A stretch of 45,041 nt of DNA from Clostridia bacterium (GCA_017434845.1 JAFSGD010000016.1:1-45041), one strand, 5' to 3'; positions 33,742 to 41,658 are shown, counted from the first letter of the stretch. Notes: generated by a model from the sequence alone, not told the origin. Translations and numbers: made by a program.

Positions 33742-34770
33742 ATGAAAAAATACAAGGCAGCGGTCATTGGCTGCGGCAACATTTTCCCCATGCACGCTGT
33801 AAGCGTAACCAGATGCCCCAATGCAGAGCTCGTTGCGGTATGCGACGTTAAAAAGGACAGAGCAGATGCCAAGGCTGCCGAATTCGGCGTTAAGGCTTAT
33901 TACGACTATATCGAAATGCTCGAAAAAGAGGATATCGACGTAGTTCATATCTGCCTCCCTCATTATTTGCACCCCATCGTTTCCATGGAATGCAGCAAGC
34001 GCGGCAAGCATGTTCTTACCGAAAAGCCCATGTCCATCGAAATTGAGGATGCCCGCGCAATGATCGACACCGCAAAGGAAAACGGTGTTGTTATCGGCTG
34101 TATCTTCCAGAACCGCTATAACGCAGGCACGGTTCTCACCAAGCAGCTTCTTGAAGACGGAACTCTCGGTGCGATCAGATCGGCAAAATGCTACGTTACC
34201 TGGGATCGCTCGGATGCTTATTACGGCAGCAGCGACTGGAAGGGCACTTGGGATAAGGAAGGCGGCGGTGTTATCATCGACCAGGCTATCCATACCCTTG
34301 ATATGATGCGCTATCTTATCAACCGTCCCGTTGAATCGGTTGATGCAACCATCGCAAACCGCGGCCACGCCAAAATCGACGTTGAAGATACCGCCGAGGG
34401 CGTTATCCGATTCGATAACGGCATGCTCGCTAACTTCCATGCTATCAACTACTATACCTATGATGCCGATGTTTACATAGAGCTCCACTGCGAAAACGGC
34501 GTTGCAAAGCTCGAAGCAGACAGAGCCTTCATCAAGCTTTATGACGGCAGAGAATTCACTGCTGTTCAGCCCAACGAAGATTTCGGCTACGGCAATGTTA
34601 AATCCTATTGGGGCGTAAACCACTGCAAGCAGATAAATAATTTCTATGAATGCCTTGATTCCGGCGAAGAAATGTTCATTCCCGTTGAAAGCGCTTATGA
34701 AACCATGGAAATGATCTGCGCTATCTATAAGAGCGGCAAAACCAAAGAACGCGTTTATCTTAATAAATAA
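33742..34770 (+). CDS. Gfo/Idh/MocA family NAD(P)-dependent oxidoreductase
   Basis: 342 residues from ATG 33742 with AGAGG upstream. The N-terminal nucleotide motif is AAVIGCGNIFPMHAVSV, and the EKPMSIE segment near residue 95 is the family's catalytic lysine motif. The second domain has GGGVIIDQAIHTLDMMRYL, including the His used in catalysis. It is similar in architecture to the 7456 gene but not a recent duplicate. Substrate unknown, probably a sugar or polyol. Expressed alone from its promoter. Confidence 0.92.
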   Translation: MKKYKAAVIGCGNIFPMHAVSVTRCPNAELVAVCDVKKDRADAKAAEFGVKAYYDYIEMLEKEDIDVVHICLPHYLHPIVSMECSKRGKHVLTEKPMSIEIEDARAMIDTAKENGVVIGCIFQNRYNAGTVLTKQLLEDGTLGAIRSAKCYVTWDRSDAYYGSSDWKGTWDKEGGGVIIDQAIHTLDMMRYLINRPVESVDATIANRGHAKIDVEDTAEGVIRFDNGMLANFHAINYYTYDADVYIELHCENGVAKLEADRAFIKLYDGREFTAVQPNEDFGYGNVKSYWGVNHCKQINNFYECLDSGEEMFIPVESAYETMEMICAIYKSGKTKERVYLNK

Positions 34771-34870
34771 AGGGCTGTCGCTTTTGGGCAACGTCGAAAA
34801 GCACGGTTTTTAATTCGTGCCAAAGCGAATAAGATCCAAACCGAACCGTTCGCCCGCAAAAATTAAGCTC

Positions 34871-34914
34871 AATAGGGAGCTGTGCAAAGCCTAATCTTGC
34901 GCAGTTCCCTATTT
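34871..34914 (+). terminator. Terminator after the third oxidoreductase gene
   Basis: Long stem AATAGGGAgCTGTGCAA paired with TTGCGCAGtTCCCTATT, with small mismatches and a TTTT tail. The preceding 34771-34870 stretch holds nothing else that was recognised. Confidence 0.78.
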
Positions 34915-34934
34915 TAAATCAAACGGAGAAAATA

Positions 34935-35486
34935 ATGCTTGATATTCTTGAAACCGAAAAAAGCTTTATTTTAAAGCACATTAAAGAGGGCGACACTGTT
35001 GCCGATTTCACCATGGGCAACGGCTATGACACGCTGTTTTTCTCAAAGACGGTCGGCGAAAGCGGAAAGGTGTTTGCCTTTGATATTCAGCCCGCCGCGC
35101 TCGAAAGCACAAAAAAACGCCTTGTCGAAAACGGCGCCCCCGAGAACTATGAGCTTATCTGCGATTCGCATCATAATGCAAAAAATTATATAACCTCTAA
35201 AATAAAAGCGGGAATGTTCAATCTCGGATATTTGCCCGGCGGCGATAAATCGGTTACGACCAAGCGCGAAACAACGCTTGCCGCCATTGATGCCGCGATC
35301 GAGCTTATGGATAACGATGCGATTTTGCTTATTGCCGTTTATCCCGGGCACGAAGAAGGCGAGATCGAGGGCGAGCTCATCAACGAAAAGCTCTCGCTTC
35401 TCGACCGAAAGAAATATTGCTGTGCAAAATTCCGCATAATCAATTCGCCCACAAGCTCTTATTTTTATATAGTCGAATCGAAATAA
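34935..35486 (+). CDS. mnmM: tRNA (mnm5s2U34) methyltransferase, YtqB/MnmM type
   Basis: 183 residues, typical for the YtqB/PF06962 family. The SAM-binding fold starts with TVADFTMGNGYDTLFFSK, followed by VFAFDIQPAALEST, the family motif FNLGYLPGGDK, and AVYPGHEEG. YtqB (MnmM) of Bacillus subtilis methylates the nm5s2U34 precursor in the tRNA wobble position; assignment here is by family pattern. CGGAG lies upstream. It is followed 12 bases later by two histidine-phosphatase genes, so they form an operon. Confidence 0.9.
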   Translation: MLDILETEKSFILKHIKEGDTVADFTMGNGYDTLFFSKTVGESGKVFAFDIQPAALESTKKRLVENGAPENYELICDSHHNAKNYITSKIKAGMFNLGYLPGGDKSVTTKRETTLAAIDAAIELMDNDAILLIAVYPGHEEGEIEGELINEKLSLLDRKKYCCAKFRIINSPTSSYFYIVESK

Positions 35487-35498
35487 CGGAGGTCAGCT

Positions 35499-36212
35499 AT
35501 GCTTTTATACGTTATCCGCCACGCTGAACCTATCTACAATCCCGATTCACTTACCGAAAAGGGAAAACGCCAAGCCGAAGCACTCGGCAGAAGACTTGCC
35601 GTTAACGGGCTTGATAAGATCTATTCATCCCCGATGAACCGCGCGCGTCAGACCGCACAGCCAACCTGCGAGATACTCGGCAAAAAAGCCGAAATTCTCG
35701 AATGGACAAGCGAAAGCCTTGCTGCCAACGATTTCGGCTTTTACGATCCCGAAAACAACGGCCGCTGGTGCTGGTCGTTCGGCATAAATCCGCTTCGCTT
35801 TAAAACCGAGGCGCACCTTGCCCTCGGCGATAAATGGTATGAAGCCGAGCCCTTTAAAAGCTCTAACGCAAAGGCGGGCTACGAACGCATTGCAATCGAA
35901 TCGGATGCCTTTTTAAAAAGCCTCGGCTATGAGCGCGACGGCCTCAAATACAAGATACTTAACCCCAACGATCAGCGCGTTGCGGTGTTCTGCCATTACG
36001 GCTTCGGAATGACTTGGCTTTCTCATCTTCTTGGCATTCCGCCCGTTTTGTTCTGGTCGACGTTCGATATCAACCATTCGGGAATAACCGTTGTTGAGTT
36101 CTATAATCACTCAAACGGCTTCACCTCGCCCAAGGTGCTGACCTTTTCCGAGGTTGCTCATTTTTACGAAAGCGGTCTGCCGCTTGAGTTCACAAACCGA
36201 ATAGGAATCTGA
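35499..36212 (+). CDS. Histidine phosphatase (phosphoglycerate mutase-like), copy 1
   Basis: 237 residues. The catalytic RH motif is YVIRHAEPIY at the N-terminus (the usual Gly after His is Ala), and the second catalytic His lies in VAVFCHYGFGMTW. The YSSPMNRARQTAQPTCEILG segment contains the third conserved Arg. It acts on phosphate monoesters in the cytoplasm; the substrate cannot be told. It has a close tandem paralogue at 36226; both keep the catalytic residues. CGGAGG precedes ATG 35499. Confidence 0.92.
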   Translation: MLLYVIRHAEPIYNPDSLTEKGKRQAEALGRRLAVNGLDKIYSSPMNRARQTAQPTCEILGKKAEILEWTSESLAANDFGFYDPENNGRWCWSFGINPLRFKTEAHLALGDKWYEAEPFKSSNAKAGYERIAIESDAFLKSLGYERDGLKYKILNPNDQRVAVFCHYGFGMTWLSHLLGIPPVLFWSTFDINHSGITVVEFYNHSNGFTSPKVLTFSEVAHFYESGLPLEFTNRIGI

Positions 36213-36225
36213 AAGGAGCTTAGCT

Positions 36226-36939
36226 ATGCTATTATACGTTATCCGCCACGGCGACCCGACCTACAGCCCCGATGCGCTGACCGAAAAGGGAAAACGCCAA
36301 GCCGAAGCGCTTGGCAGACGCCTTGCCGTTAACGGACTTGATAAGATATATTCCTCGCCTCTCATCCGAGCACAGCAGACCGCACAGCCAACCTGCGAGA
36401 TACTCGGCAAAAAGGCTGAGATACTCGATTGGACAAGTGAGGCGCACGCTTGGGAGGAATTCACCTTTAAGGATCCGAACTTCAACGGCGGACTGAACTG
36501 GTGCTTCCACGTTCAGACCACGCGCTATAAAACCCCCGAAATTCTCGCGCTCGGCGATAAATGGTATGAGGCAGAGCCCTTCTGCCAATCTAAATCAAAA
36601 GAGGGCTACGAGCGCATTCAGCGCGAATCCGATGCCTTTATCGAAAGCCTCGGCTATAAGCGCGATGGGCTGAATTACCGTATCGTAAATCCTAACGATC
36701 AGCGCGTTGCGGTGTTCTGCCATCAGGGCTTCGGAACAACCTGGCTCTCGCACCTGCTCGCCGTTCCGCCCATTATTTTCTGGTCTACCTTCGACCTTAA
36801 CCATTCCTCAATAACCATTATCGAATTCAAAAACAACCCCGACGGCTTCACCGCGCCTATCTGCCTTGCGGTCTCCGACACCTCGCACCTCTATGCCGAC
36901 CGCCTTCCCCTGCGCTTCGCCAACGGGATAAAGATTTGA
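36226..36939 (+). CDS. Histidine phosphatase (phosphoglycerate mutase-like), copy 2
   Basis: 237 residues, the same length as its neighbour and almost identical to it in the first 60 residues; the middle (about 75-110) differs most. It has the canonical YVIRHGDPTY and the second His in VAVFCHQGFGTTW. The gene starts 13 bases after copy 1 with a GGAGC SD. It is a tandem duplication in which both copies look active; the difference in the substrate-cap region suggests different substrates. It ends with TGA before a repeated-family terminator. Confidence 0.92.
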   Translation: MLLYVIRHGDPTYSPDALTEKGKRQAEALGRRLAVNGLDKIYSSPLIRAQQTAQPTCEILGKKAEILDWTSEAHAWEEFTFKDPNFNGGLNWCFHVQTTRYKTPEILALGDKWYEAEPFCQSKSKEGYERIQRESDAFIESLGYKRDGLNYRIVNPNDQRVAVFCHQGFGTTWLSHLLAVPPIIFWSTFDLNHSSITIIEFKNNPDGFTAPICLAVSDTSHLYADRLPLRFANGIKI

Positions 36940-36961
36940 TTTAAATGTTTTTATTTTATAC

Positions 36962-36991
36962 AAAAGGGGCTTTTTGAAAAAAGCCCCTTTT
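36962..36991 (+). terminator. Terminator of the repeated GGGGC/GCCCC family
   Basis: Stem AAAAGGGGCTTTTT / AAAAAGCCCCTTTT around a G/A loop. The downstream AAAATCCCCAAAAACTTT also occurs after the copy at 37943. Confidence 0.9.
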
Positions 36992-37025
36992 AAAATCCCC
37001 AAAAACTTTAAAAATTGAATAATTA

Positions 37026-37054
37026 TTGACACATAAACATTCCTATGATATACT
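37026..37054 (+). promoter_or_regulatory. Sigma-A promoter of the lipoprotein gene
   Basis: TTGACA (37026-37031), 17-base spacer, TATACT (37049-37054). Confidence 0.82.
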
Positions 37055-37095
37055 ACTGTTGTAGTGGTCAACACAAAAAACTCAAGGAGGTATTT

Positions 37096-37932
37096 ATGAA
37101 GAAATTAATTAAATTGTTCGTTTTCATTTTGATGTTGTGCGTTGTAACATCACTTTTGTTCGGTTGCAACAGTAAAACTAACACGCTCACGGTTAACTCG
37201 GCTTCATTTACCGAACTTGAAGCCAAAGAACCCGATATTAATTGGATTAGGAATTATTATTACGTTTCGGAAACCAACAAATACAAAGGACCGGAGTTTG
37301 AATTATGTGAGTTAAACGGCGAGTTACATCTCAATCAAATTTCGTTGCCTTACGACAAGGCGCATTTGTTGTGCCTTGATTACAAATATCTGCTCGGCGT
37401 TGACGCGGGGGAGTTTGACGGTTGGGTGGCGCTTTGCGATTACGATTCATATAGGTGGGAAGAAGCCAAGCAAGAACGAATATTAAACGAGCTGTGCATG
37501 GGATTTCTTCGTTATCCGTTGCCTGTCGGTCATGAGCATGACAACCAGGTTGCTCTTATATTTACGAGCACCATATATCTTCCCGACGTTGATAACGACG
37601 GAAGAATATATAAGATAACGACTTTTGATGAAGAAGACAAGGAATATGAATTAGAGCTTTACGCAACCCTTGATTACACACCCGTTGCATTTTTGTTCGA
37701 TGGCGATGAGCTTATAGTTGCAACAACGCAAAATCTGGTTTCTGTTGACACGAGCGGAAAGGTAACCGAGCTTTATTCTTCGGATTATTGGGATTTTTTG
37801 GGTGTGAATTCAATCGTTAAAATAGATGACAGCTATTTTATTGGTGCCTGTATGGGAATTCTTGAATATAAAATCACAAATTCCGAAATCGTTTGGTATC
37901 CGTATTACAACATTGAAGAAAACATAGAATAA
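37096..37932 (+). CDS. Lipoprotein of unknown function, beta-rich
   Basis: 278 residues from ATG 37096, 5 bases after AAGGAGG. The signal peptide ends in the lipobox SLLFGC (Cys near 25). The mature part is beta-rich with recurring FDGDELIVATTQNLVSV / DDSYFIGACMGILEY units, suggesting a partial beta-propeller. No enzyme motif is recognised. It has its own consensus promoter and terminator. It is more AT-rich and uses fewer GC-ending codons than its neighbours, which could reflect recent acquisition. Confidence 0.75.
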   Translation: MKKLIKLFVFILMLCVVTSLLFGCNSKTNTLTVNSASFTELEAKEPDINWIRNYYYVSETNKYKGPEFELCELNGELHLNQISLPYDKAHLLCLDYKYLLGVDAGEFDGWVALCDYDSYRWEEAKQERILNELCMGFLRYPLPVGHEHDNQVALIFTSTIYLPDVDNDGRIYKITTFDEEDKEYELELYATLDYTPVAFLFDGDELIVATTQNLVSVDTSGKVTELYSSDYWDFLGVNSIVKIDDSYFIGACMGILEYKITNSEIVWYPYYNIEENIE

Positions 37933-37942
37933 TAAACGCAAC

Positions 37943-37969
37943 AGGGGCTTTTTGAAAAAAGCCCCTTTT
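37943..37969 (+). terminator. Terminator of the repeated GGGGC/GCCCC family
   Basis: AGGGGCTTTTTGAAAAAAGC CCCT-type hairpin and T4, with the same 18-base tail as at 36962. Confidence 0.88.
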
Positions 37970-38029
37970 AAAATCCCCAAAAACTTTTATAATTAATTTT
38001 TAAAATTTAAAGGATTTTCGGGAGAGAGC

Positions 38030-38065
38030 ACGAGAGAACCCCTTTTGCAAAAGGGGTTCTCTCGT
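38030..38065. terminator. Long perfect hairpin after the spore-coat genes
   Basis: 17-bp perfect stem (left arm ACGAGAGAACCCCTTTT) with a GC loop. It lies 31 bases beyond the stop of the CotF-like gene on the minus strand; 3' on that strand the tail is T-poor. Its AGAACCCC/GGGGTTCT core resembles the hairpin at 26073. Confidence 0.65.
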
Positions 38066-38096
38066 AAAACATAAAATAAAAACAAAAAAACAAACC

Positions 38097-38345
38097 TTAC
38101 TGAGCCGAGGAATATTTCTGCTTGGTTTTGTTTATTTGCTGTTGCTCTGCCTGCTCGGTGGGATACCAGCCCTTCTGTGCCATTTTTGCATAGATTTCGC
38201 TTTGCATGTTAAGGCAATCGTTCAACGCGCTCTTAAACGCGCTGTTAACGTTGGGGGTGGGCGATTCTATTGCGCCGTGCATAAAGATATCGCAAGCGTT
38301 TTTAACCGAAGTTAAGATATTGTCCATTATAACCTGATCCTGCAT
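38097..38345 (-). CDS. Spore coat protein, CotF-like
   Basis: 82 residues from ATG 38345, where AGGAGG sits 6 bases upstream; a longer reading upstream overlaps the next coat gene out of frame and lacks an SD. The pattern MDNILTSVKNACDIFMHGAIES...AFKSALNDCLNMQSEIYAKMAQKGWYP is typical of the short CotF-type coat proteins of clostridia. The tail is Gln/Lys rich. It forms part of the spore coat in the mother cell. Together with a second small gene upstream it makes an operon. Confidence 0.88.
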   Translation of the reverse strand: MQDQVIMDNILTSVKNACDIFMHGAIESPTPNVNSAFKSALNDCLNMQSEIYAKMAQKGWYPTEQAEQQQINKTKQKYSSAQ

Positions 38346-38355
38346 GCTTTGCCTC

Positions 38356-38529
38356 CTAAAGCAGACCGTAGAAGCGGTCAAAGGTCTGTTGCTGTTTTTG
38401 TGCGATCTGCGAAACGAAGTTGGAAAGCTCGGTGTCGCCAAGCTGGTTAGAAAGATCACAGCAAACGGTTTTTATCTGTTTTGTGTGGCCGAGTGCGTCT
38501 TCAATATAAAGAAGCTCTTTTGGGGACAT
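38356..38529 (-). CDS. Small spore-coat-associated protein
   Basis: 57 residues from ATG 38529 (CGGAGG 9 bases upstream) to TAG 38356-38358. The helical sequence begins MSPKELLYIEDALGHTKQI and contains CCDLSNQLGD, a pattern of short helical proteins often found just before a CotF-like gene. The TAG stop overlaps the SD of the next gene (TTTAGGAGG), so the two are coupled. It confirms that TAG is used as a normal stop here. Confidence 0.8.
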   Translation of the reverse strand: MSPKELLYIEDALGHTKQIKTVCCDLSNQLGDTELSNFVSQIAQKQQQTFDRFYGLL

Positions 38530-38614
38530 TTTTTCAAAACCTCCGAATATTATTAATGTAAAGCTATTATTGACATTTATATCGTTGAATATTCATTCGA
38601 GCGGTATGCTTCTA

Positions 38615-38643
38615 TTGACATTTATGTAAAAAACAGGTATAAT
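38615..38643 (+). promoter_or_regulatory. Perfect-consensus sigma-A promoter of the amino-acid ABC importer
   Basis: TTGACA (38615-38620), 17-base spacer, TATAAT (38638-38643), 33 bases before ATG 38677. A 13-base direct copy of the -35 region lies 45 bases upstream at 38568. Confidence 0.9.
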
Positions 38644-38676
38644 TTGTATAATAATTAATTGAAAGGAATAAATCTC

Positions 38677-39540
38677 ATGAAAAAATTCGCATCTCTCGCA
38701 TTGGCGATCGTTATGACCGCGCTTTGCGTATTCTCCTTCGCATCCTGCTCGTCCGAAAGCAGCAATAAGTTCGGCGTGCAGTCGGGCACAACCGGCTATT
38801 GCTTCCTCGCAGGCGACGAGGACTGGGGCTTCACCGGCTTTTCCAATCTTGACGTTCGCTCTTACGACAACGCCGGCCAGGCAGTTGCCGATATGAAAAA
38901 CGGCAACATCGGCTATGTTGTTATCGACGCTGACGTAGCGCGCAACCTCGTTGCCGCAAACGAAGGCATCAAAATGATCGACATCGCTCTCACCACCGAA
39001 TCCTATGGTATTGCGGTTGACAAGAACCAGGCAGAGCTTCTCACCGAGGTTAACAAGATCCTCTCTGAGAAGAAGGCCGATATCGACGCTATCTTCGCAA
39101 AATATGAAAACGTAGACGATAACAACGCTGCTAACTGGAACGGCACCACCATTCCCGCAGGCAAATACGACGAAGCTAAGGATCAGCTCGTTGTTGCAAC
39201 CAACGCCGCATTCGCTCCCTTCGAATTCACCTCGGGCGACCAGTTCGCAGGCATCGATATGGAGATTGCAAAGCTTATTGCCGACACCATGGGCAAAGAG
39301 CTCGTTATCGTTAACATGGACTTCGAAGCTGTTACCGGCGCAGTCGGCAACAACGGCATCGATATCGCTATCACCGGCATGACCATTAACGACACCCGCA
39401 AGAAGGTCGTTAACTTCTCCGACCCCTACTATACCGATGCTTATCAGGTCGTTATCTGCATGGAAAACGACAAGACCTTCGATGATTGCAAAACCACCGA
39501 AGATATGCTTAACGTATTAAAGGGTCTCGGCGCAAAATAA
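38677..39540 (+). CDS. Amino-acid ABC transporter binding protein with swapped lobe order
   Basis: 287 residues from ATG 38677 (GAAAGGA upstream). Lipobox FASC with Cys24. Residues 31-150 begin FGVQSGTTGYCFLAG and continue through NGNIGYVVIDADVAR and TTESYGIAVDKNQ, which in normal type II binding proteins (PF00497) form the second lobe. Residues 171-262 start LVVATNAAFAPFEF and include DIAITGMTINDTRKKVVNFS, which normally form the first lobe. The protein ends with NVLKGLGAK, the segment that usually leads into GVQxGTTG. The order is therefore a circular permutation in one intact frame. The permease and ATPase genes follow directly, so it delivers a polar amino acid. Confidence 0.9.
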   Translation: MKKFASLALAIVMTALCVFSFASCSSESSNKFGVQSGTTGYCFLAGDEDWGFTGFSNLDVRSYDNAGQAVADMKNGNIGYVVIDADVARNLVAANEGIKMIDIALTTESYGIAVDKNQAELLTEVNKILSEKKADIDAIFAKYENVDDNNAANWNGTTIPAGKYDEAKDQLVVATNAAFAPFEFTSGDQFAGIDMEIAKLIADTMGKELVIVNMDFEAVTGAVGNNGIDIAITGMTINDTRKKVVNFSDPYYTDAYQVVICMENDKTFDDCKTTEDMLNVLKGLGAK

Positions 39541-40241
39541 TGGGAGTCAAGTGGCAGGTATTTTATGATAAATTCATAACCAAAGAAGCCTGGCGAACGG
39601 TTGTCGACGGCTTGTGGGCAACCATCGAGATCGCGGTTCTCGGTCTTATAATCGGCATTATTATCGGTACGGTTATCGCAATGATAAAGATGATTCCGAA
39701 ATATAAGACCGCGCCGAAGGTTTTTTCTGCCATATGTGATGTATATGTGGGGTTCTTTCGCGGAACCCCTATTATATCGCAGCTTCTTATCGGCTATTAC
39801 GTTTTAATGCCGGCTTTGGGGCTGAATATAAATAACGTAACGGTTGCAATAATCGTTTTCGGCATGAACAGCGGTGCTTATATTTCCGAAATAATGCGAA
39901 GCGGTATGCAATCGGTCGATCCCGGCCAGCTCGAAGCGGCAAGAGCGCTCGGCTTGGGCTATTGGGTTTCGATGCTTAAGGTCGTTATTCCTCAGGGTAT
40001 AAAAAACATTCTGCCTACATTGGGTAATGAATTTATTGCGCTTATAAAAGAAACCTCGGTCGTTTCAATGATCGCCGTTGTCGATCTGACCAAGGCGTTC
40101 CGTCAAATAGGCGATTCCTCTTATGAATATATTATTCCCTATACGATCCTTGCGGCGGTATATCTCGTTATCGTGTTTATTATATCGCGCGGAATAAAAT
40201 TGCTCGAAAGGAGGCTCGCCAAGGTTGATAGAAGTCATTGA
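39540..40241 (+). CDS. Polar amino-acid ABC transporter permease (HisM/GlnP family)
   Basis: 233 residues with about five membrane helices. The family EAA motif is [28 protein letters not shown], and [16 protein letters not shown] follows as usual; [12 protein letters not shown] is the conserved N-terminal loop. Its ATG overlaps the TAA of the binding-protein gene by one base (TAATG), which supports coupled translation. It forms a homodimeric channel in the cytoplasmic membrane and takes its partner ATPase from the next gene, with which it overlaps by 17 bases. Confidence 0.95.
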   Translation: MGVKWQVFYDKFITKEAWRTVVDGLWATIEIAVLGLIIGIIIGTVIAMIKMIPKYKTAPKVFSAICDVYVGFFRGTPIISQLLIGYYVLMPALGLNINNVTVAIIVFGMNSGAYISEIMRSGMQSVDPGQLEAARALGLGYWVSMLKVVIPQGIKNILPTLGNEFIALIKETSVVSMIAVVDLTKAFRQIGDSSYEYIIPYTILAAVYLVIVFIISRGIKLLERRLAKVDRSH

Positions 40242-41049
40242 TCTTAAAAAAGCGTTCGGAAGCAACAACGTTTTAAACGGAATAACCGAAACCATCAACG
40301 AAGGCGAGATAGTTGCCGTTATCGGCCCCTCGGGAAGCGGAAAAAGCACCTTTTTGCGTTGCCTTAACTGCCTTGAGGATCCCACCTCCGGCTCGATAAT
40401 CTTTGAGGGCAAGGACCTTGCCGATATGAAGGTCGACATCAATCTCAGCCGCCGTCACATCGGAATGGTGTTCCAGCAATTTAACCTTTTCAATAACAAA
40501 ACCGTGCTTCAAAATATTTGCATGGCGCCTGTTTATATTGCGAACTCGGATTTAAGAAAGGTTAAAAGAACAAATCGCAAAAACAAGTTTTTGAATCTTT
40601 TCCGCAAGAAAAAGGTTGAAATGCTTGAAATAACCGCCGAAAAAAAGCAGATAAAGCTTGAAGCCGAGGCAAACGCAATGCGCTTGCTTAAGCGAATCGG
40701 TCTTGAGGATAAGGCAAATGCATATCCTTCAACCCTTTCGGGCGGTCAAAAACAGCGAATTGCAATAATCCGTGCCCTTGCAATGAACCCCAAGGTGATG
40801 CTTTTCGATGAACCCACCAGCGCGCTTGATCCCGAAATGGTCGGTGAGGTTCTCGATCTTATCAAGGCTGTTGCCGAAGACGGCATGACCATGGTTATCG
40901 TAACACACGAAATGGGCTTCGCGCGCGAGGTTGCAAACCGCGTGTTCTTTATGGATGAGGGAATAATTCTCGAGCAGGGAACACCCGACGAGGTGTTCAA
41001 TCACCCTATAAACCAACGCTTGAAGGATTTTCTTTCAAAGGTTATTTAA
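40225..41049 (+). CDS. Amino-acid ABC transporter ATPase with an internal basic insertion
   Basis: 274 residues from TTG 40225, with GAAAGGAGG upstream. Walker [11 protein letters not shown] near residue 31, Q-loop MVFQQFNLF, signature [11 protein letters not shown] near 172, Walker [15 protein letters not shown] and H-loop VTHEMGFA are all intact. Between the Q-loop and the signature there is an extra, strongly basic stretch of about 38 residues ([23 protein letters not shown]...KKQIKLEAE) at the place of the usual short VYVKKMSKKEAEE linker. It provides ATP for amino-acid import. It is the last gene of the operon and ends before a strong terminator. Confidence 0.95.
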   Translation: MIEVIDLKKAFGSNNVLNGITETINEGEIVAVIGPSGSGKSTFLRCLNCLEDPTSGSIIFEGKDLADMKVDINLSRRHIGMVFQQFNLFNNKTVLQNICMAPVYIANSDLRKVKRTNRKNKFLNLFRKKKVEMLEITAEKKQIKLEAEANAMRLLKRIGLEDKANAYPSTLSGGQKQRIAIIRALAMNPKVMLFDEPTSALDPEMVGEVLDLIKAVAEDGMTMVIVTHEMGFAREVANRVFFMDEGIILEQGTPDEVFNHPINQRLKDFLSKVI

Positions 41050-41062
41050 ATCTGTATAACGC

Positions 41063-41093
41063 AAAAGCTGTCGCAGTTTATGCGACAGCTTTT
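41063..41093. terminator. Bidirectional terminator after the importer operon
   Basis: 13-bp stem AAAAGCTGTCGCA / TGCGACAGCTTTT with a GTTTA loop and T tract; also 3' of the convergent lipoprotein gene. Confidence 0.92.
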
Positions 41094-41100
41094 TTCGTTG

Positions 41101-41574
41101 TTATTCTATTGTGAATTCGTTTGAATAAAGAGTAAGAGCAACCGAATTAACTCGCACGTCAAGCATCAAGCGGTATTTCTCGTATCCTGCATCTGCACGT
41201 TCAGAAAGCACGAAAGAATCGGTGCCCTTGCCGTAAGCTTCTTGCAATACTTCTTGGATGAGAAAATCCTTATCGCAGTTTTGCCACTCGTTTGCATCTT
41301 CATTGAAATATTGAACGATACAACCGAGTCCGAACGTTATATAGTCGGTTTCGCGAGGTGCGGTTACCGTAAAAGCGATCGTGTCGTTAATGCTATAGGA
41401 GCTTTTGTCGGTTGTCAGCATTGTTGCTTGAACGTCGGAATCATCGGCTTCACTTGACGAAATATCCGATTGCGCCGAGCTTTCGGTGCTTTCGGTACTG
41501 CATCCCGAAAGAAAAACGAATAAGAGGGAAGTAATTATAAAAAATATCAGAAACCTTTTACGTGTATATGCCAT
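41101..41574 (-). CDS. Small lipoprotein with a predicted Ig-like beta domain
   Basis: 157 residues from ATG 41574. A signal peptide with lipobox VFLSGC (Cys near 25) is followed by a Ser/Glu/Asp-rich linker and then a beta-sandwich-like domain (about 50-157) with SYSINDTIAFTVTAP, YITFGLGCIVQYF and LYSNEFTIE, typical of small bacterial Ig-like folds. Function unknown; surface-anchored. A stop codon directly before the ATG fixes this start. The SD GGTGA is weak, while a strong SD 60 bases upstream belongs to a four-codon ORF. Confidence 0.72.
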   Translation of the reverse strand: MAYTRKRFLIFFIITSLLFVFLSGCSTESTESSAQSDISSSEADDSDVQATMLTTDKSSYSINDTIAFTVTAPRETDYITFGLGCIVQYFNEDANEWQNCDKDFLIQEVLQEAYGKGTDSFVLSERADAGYEKYRLMLDVRVNSVALTLYSNEFTIE

Positions 41575-41658
41575 TCAGTTCACCAACCTTTGCTATTAAT
41601 TGATCGATCGTTCAAAAGCAAACCATCGGAACAGTCCTCCTTTTGATGTCTTCGACTA

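Noticed and set aside
33664-34791. A 375-codon minus-strand frame over the third oxidoreductase gene
   Set aside because: Antisense shadow; the plus-strand gene has promoter, SD and motifs.
38346-38459. An N-terminal extension of the CotF-like protein to 38459
   Set aside because: It would overlap the upstream coat gene out of frame, and the strong AGGAGG lies just before ATG 38345.
9881-38529. Reassignment of TAG as a sense codon
   Set aside because: The PAP2 gene (9881) and the small coat gene (38356) end naturally at TAG, in one case inside a terminator and in the other overlapping the SD of the next gene.
38677-39540. Truncated or pseudogene binding protein
   Set aside because: Both lobes are complete, only in swapped order, and the gene is tightly coupled to permease and ATPase genes.
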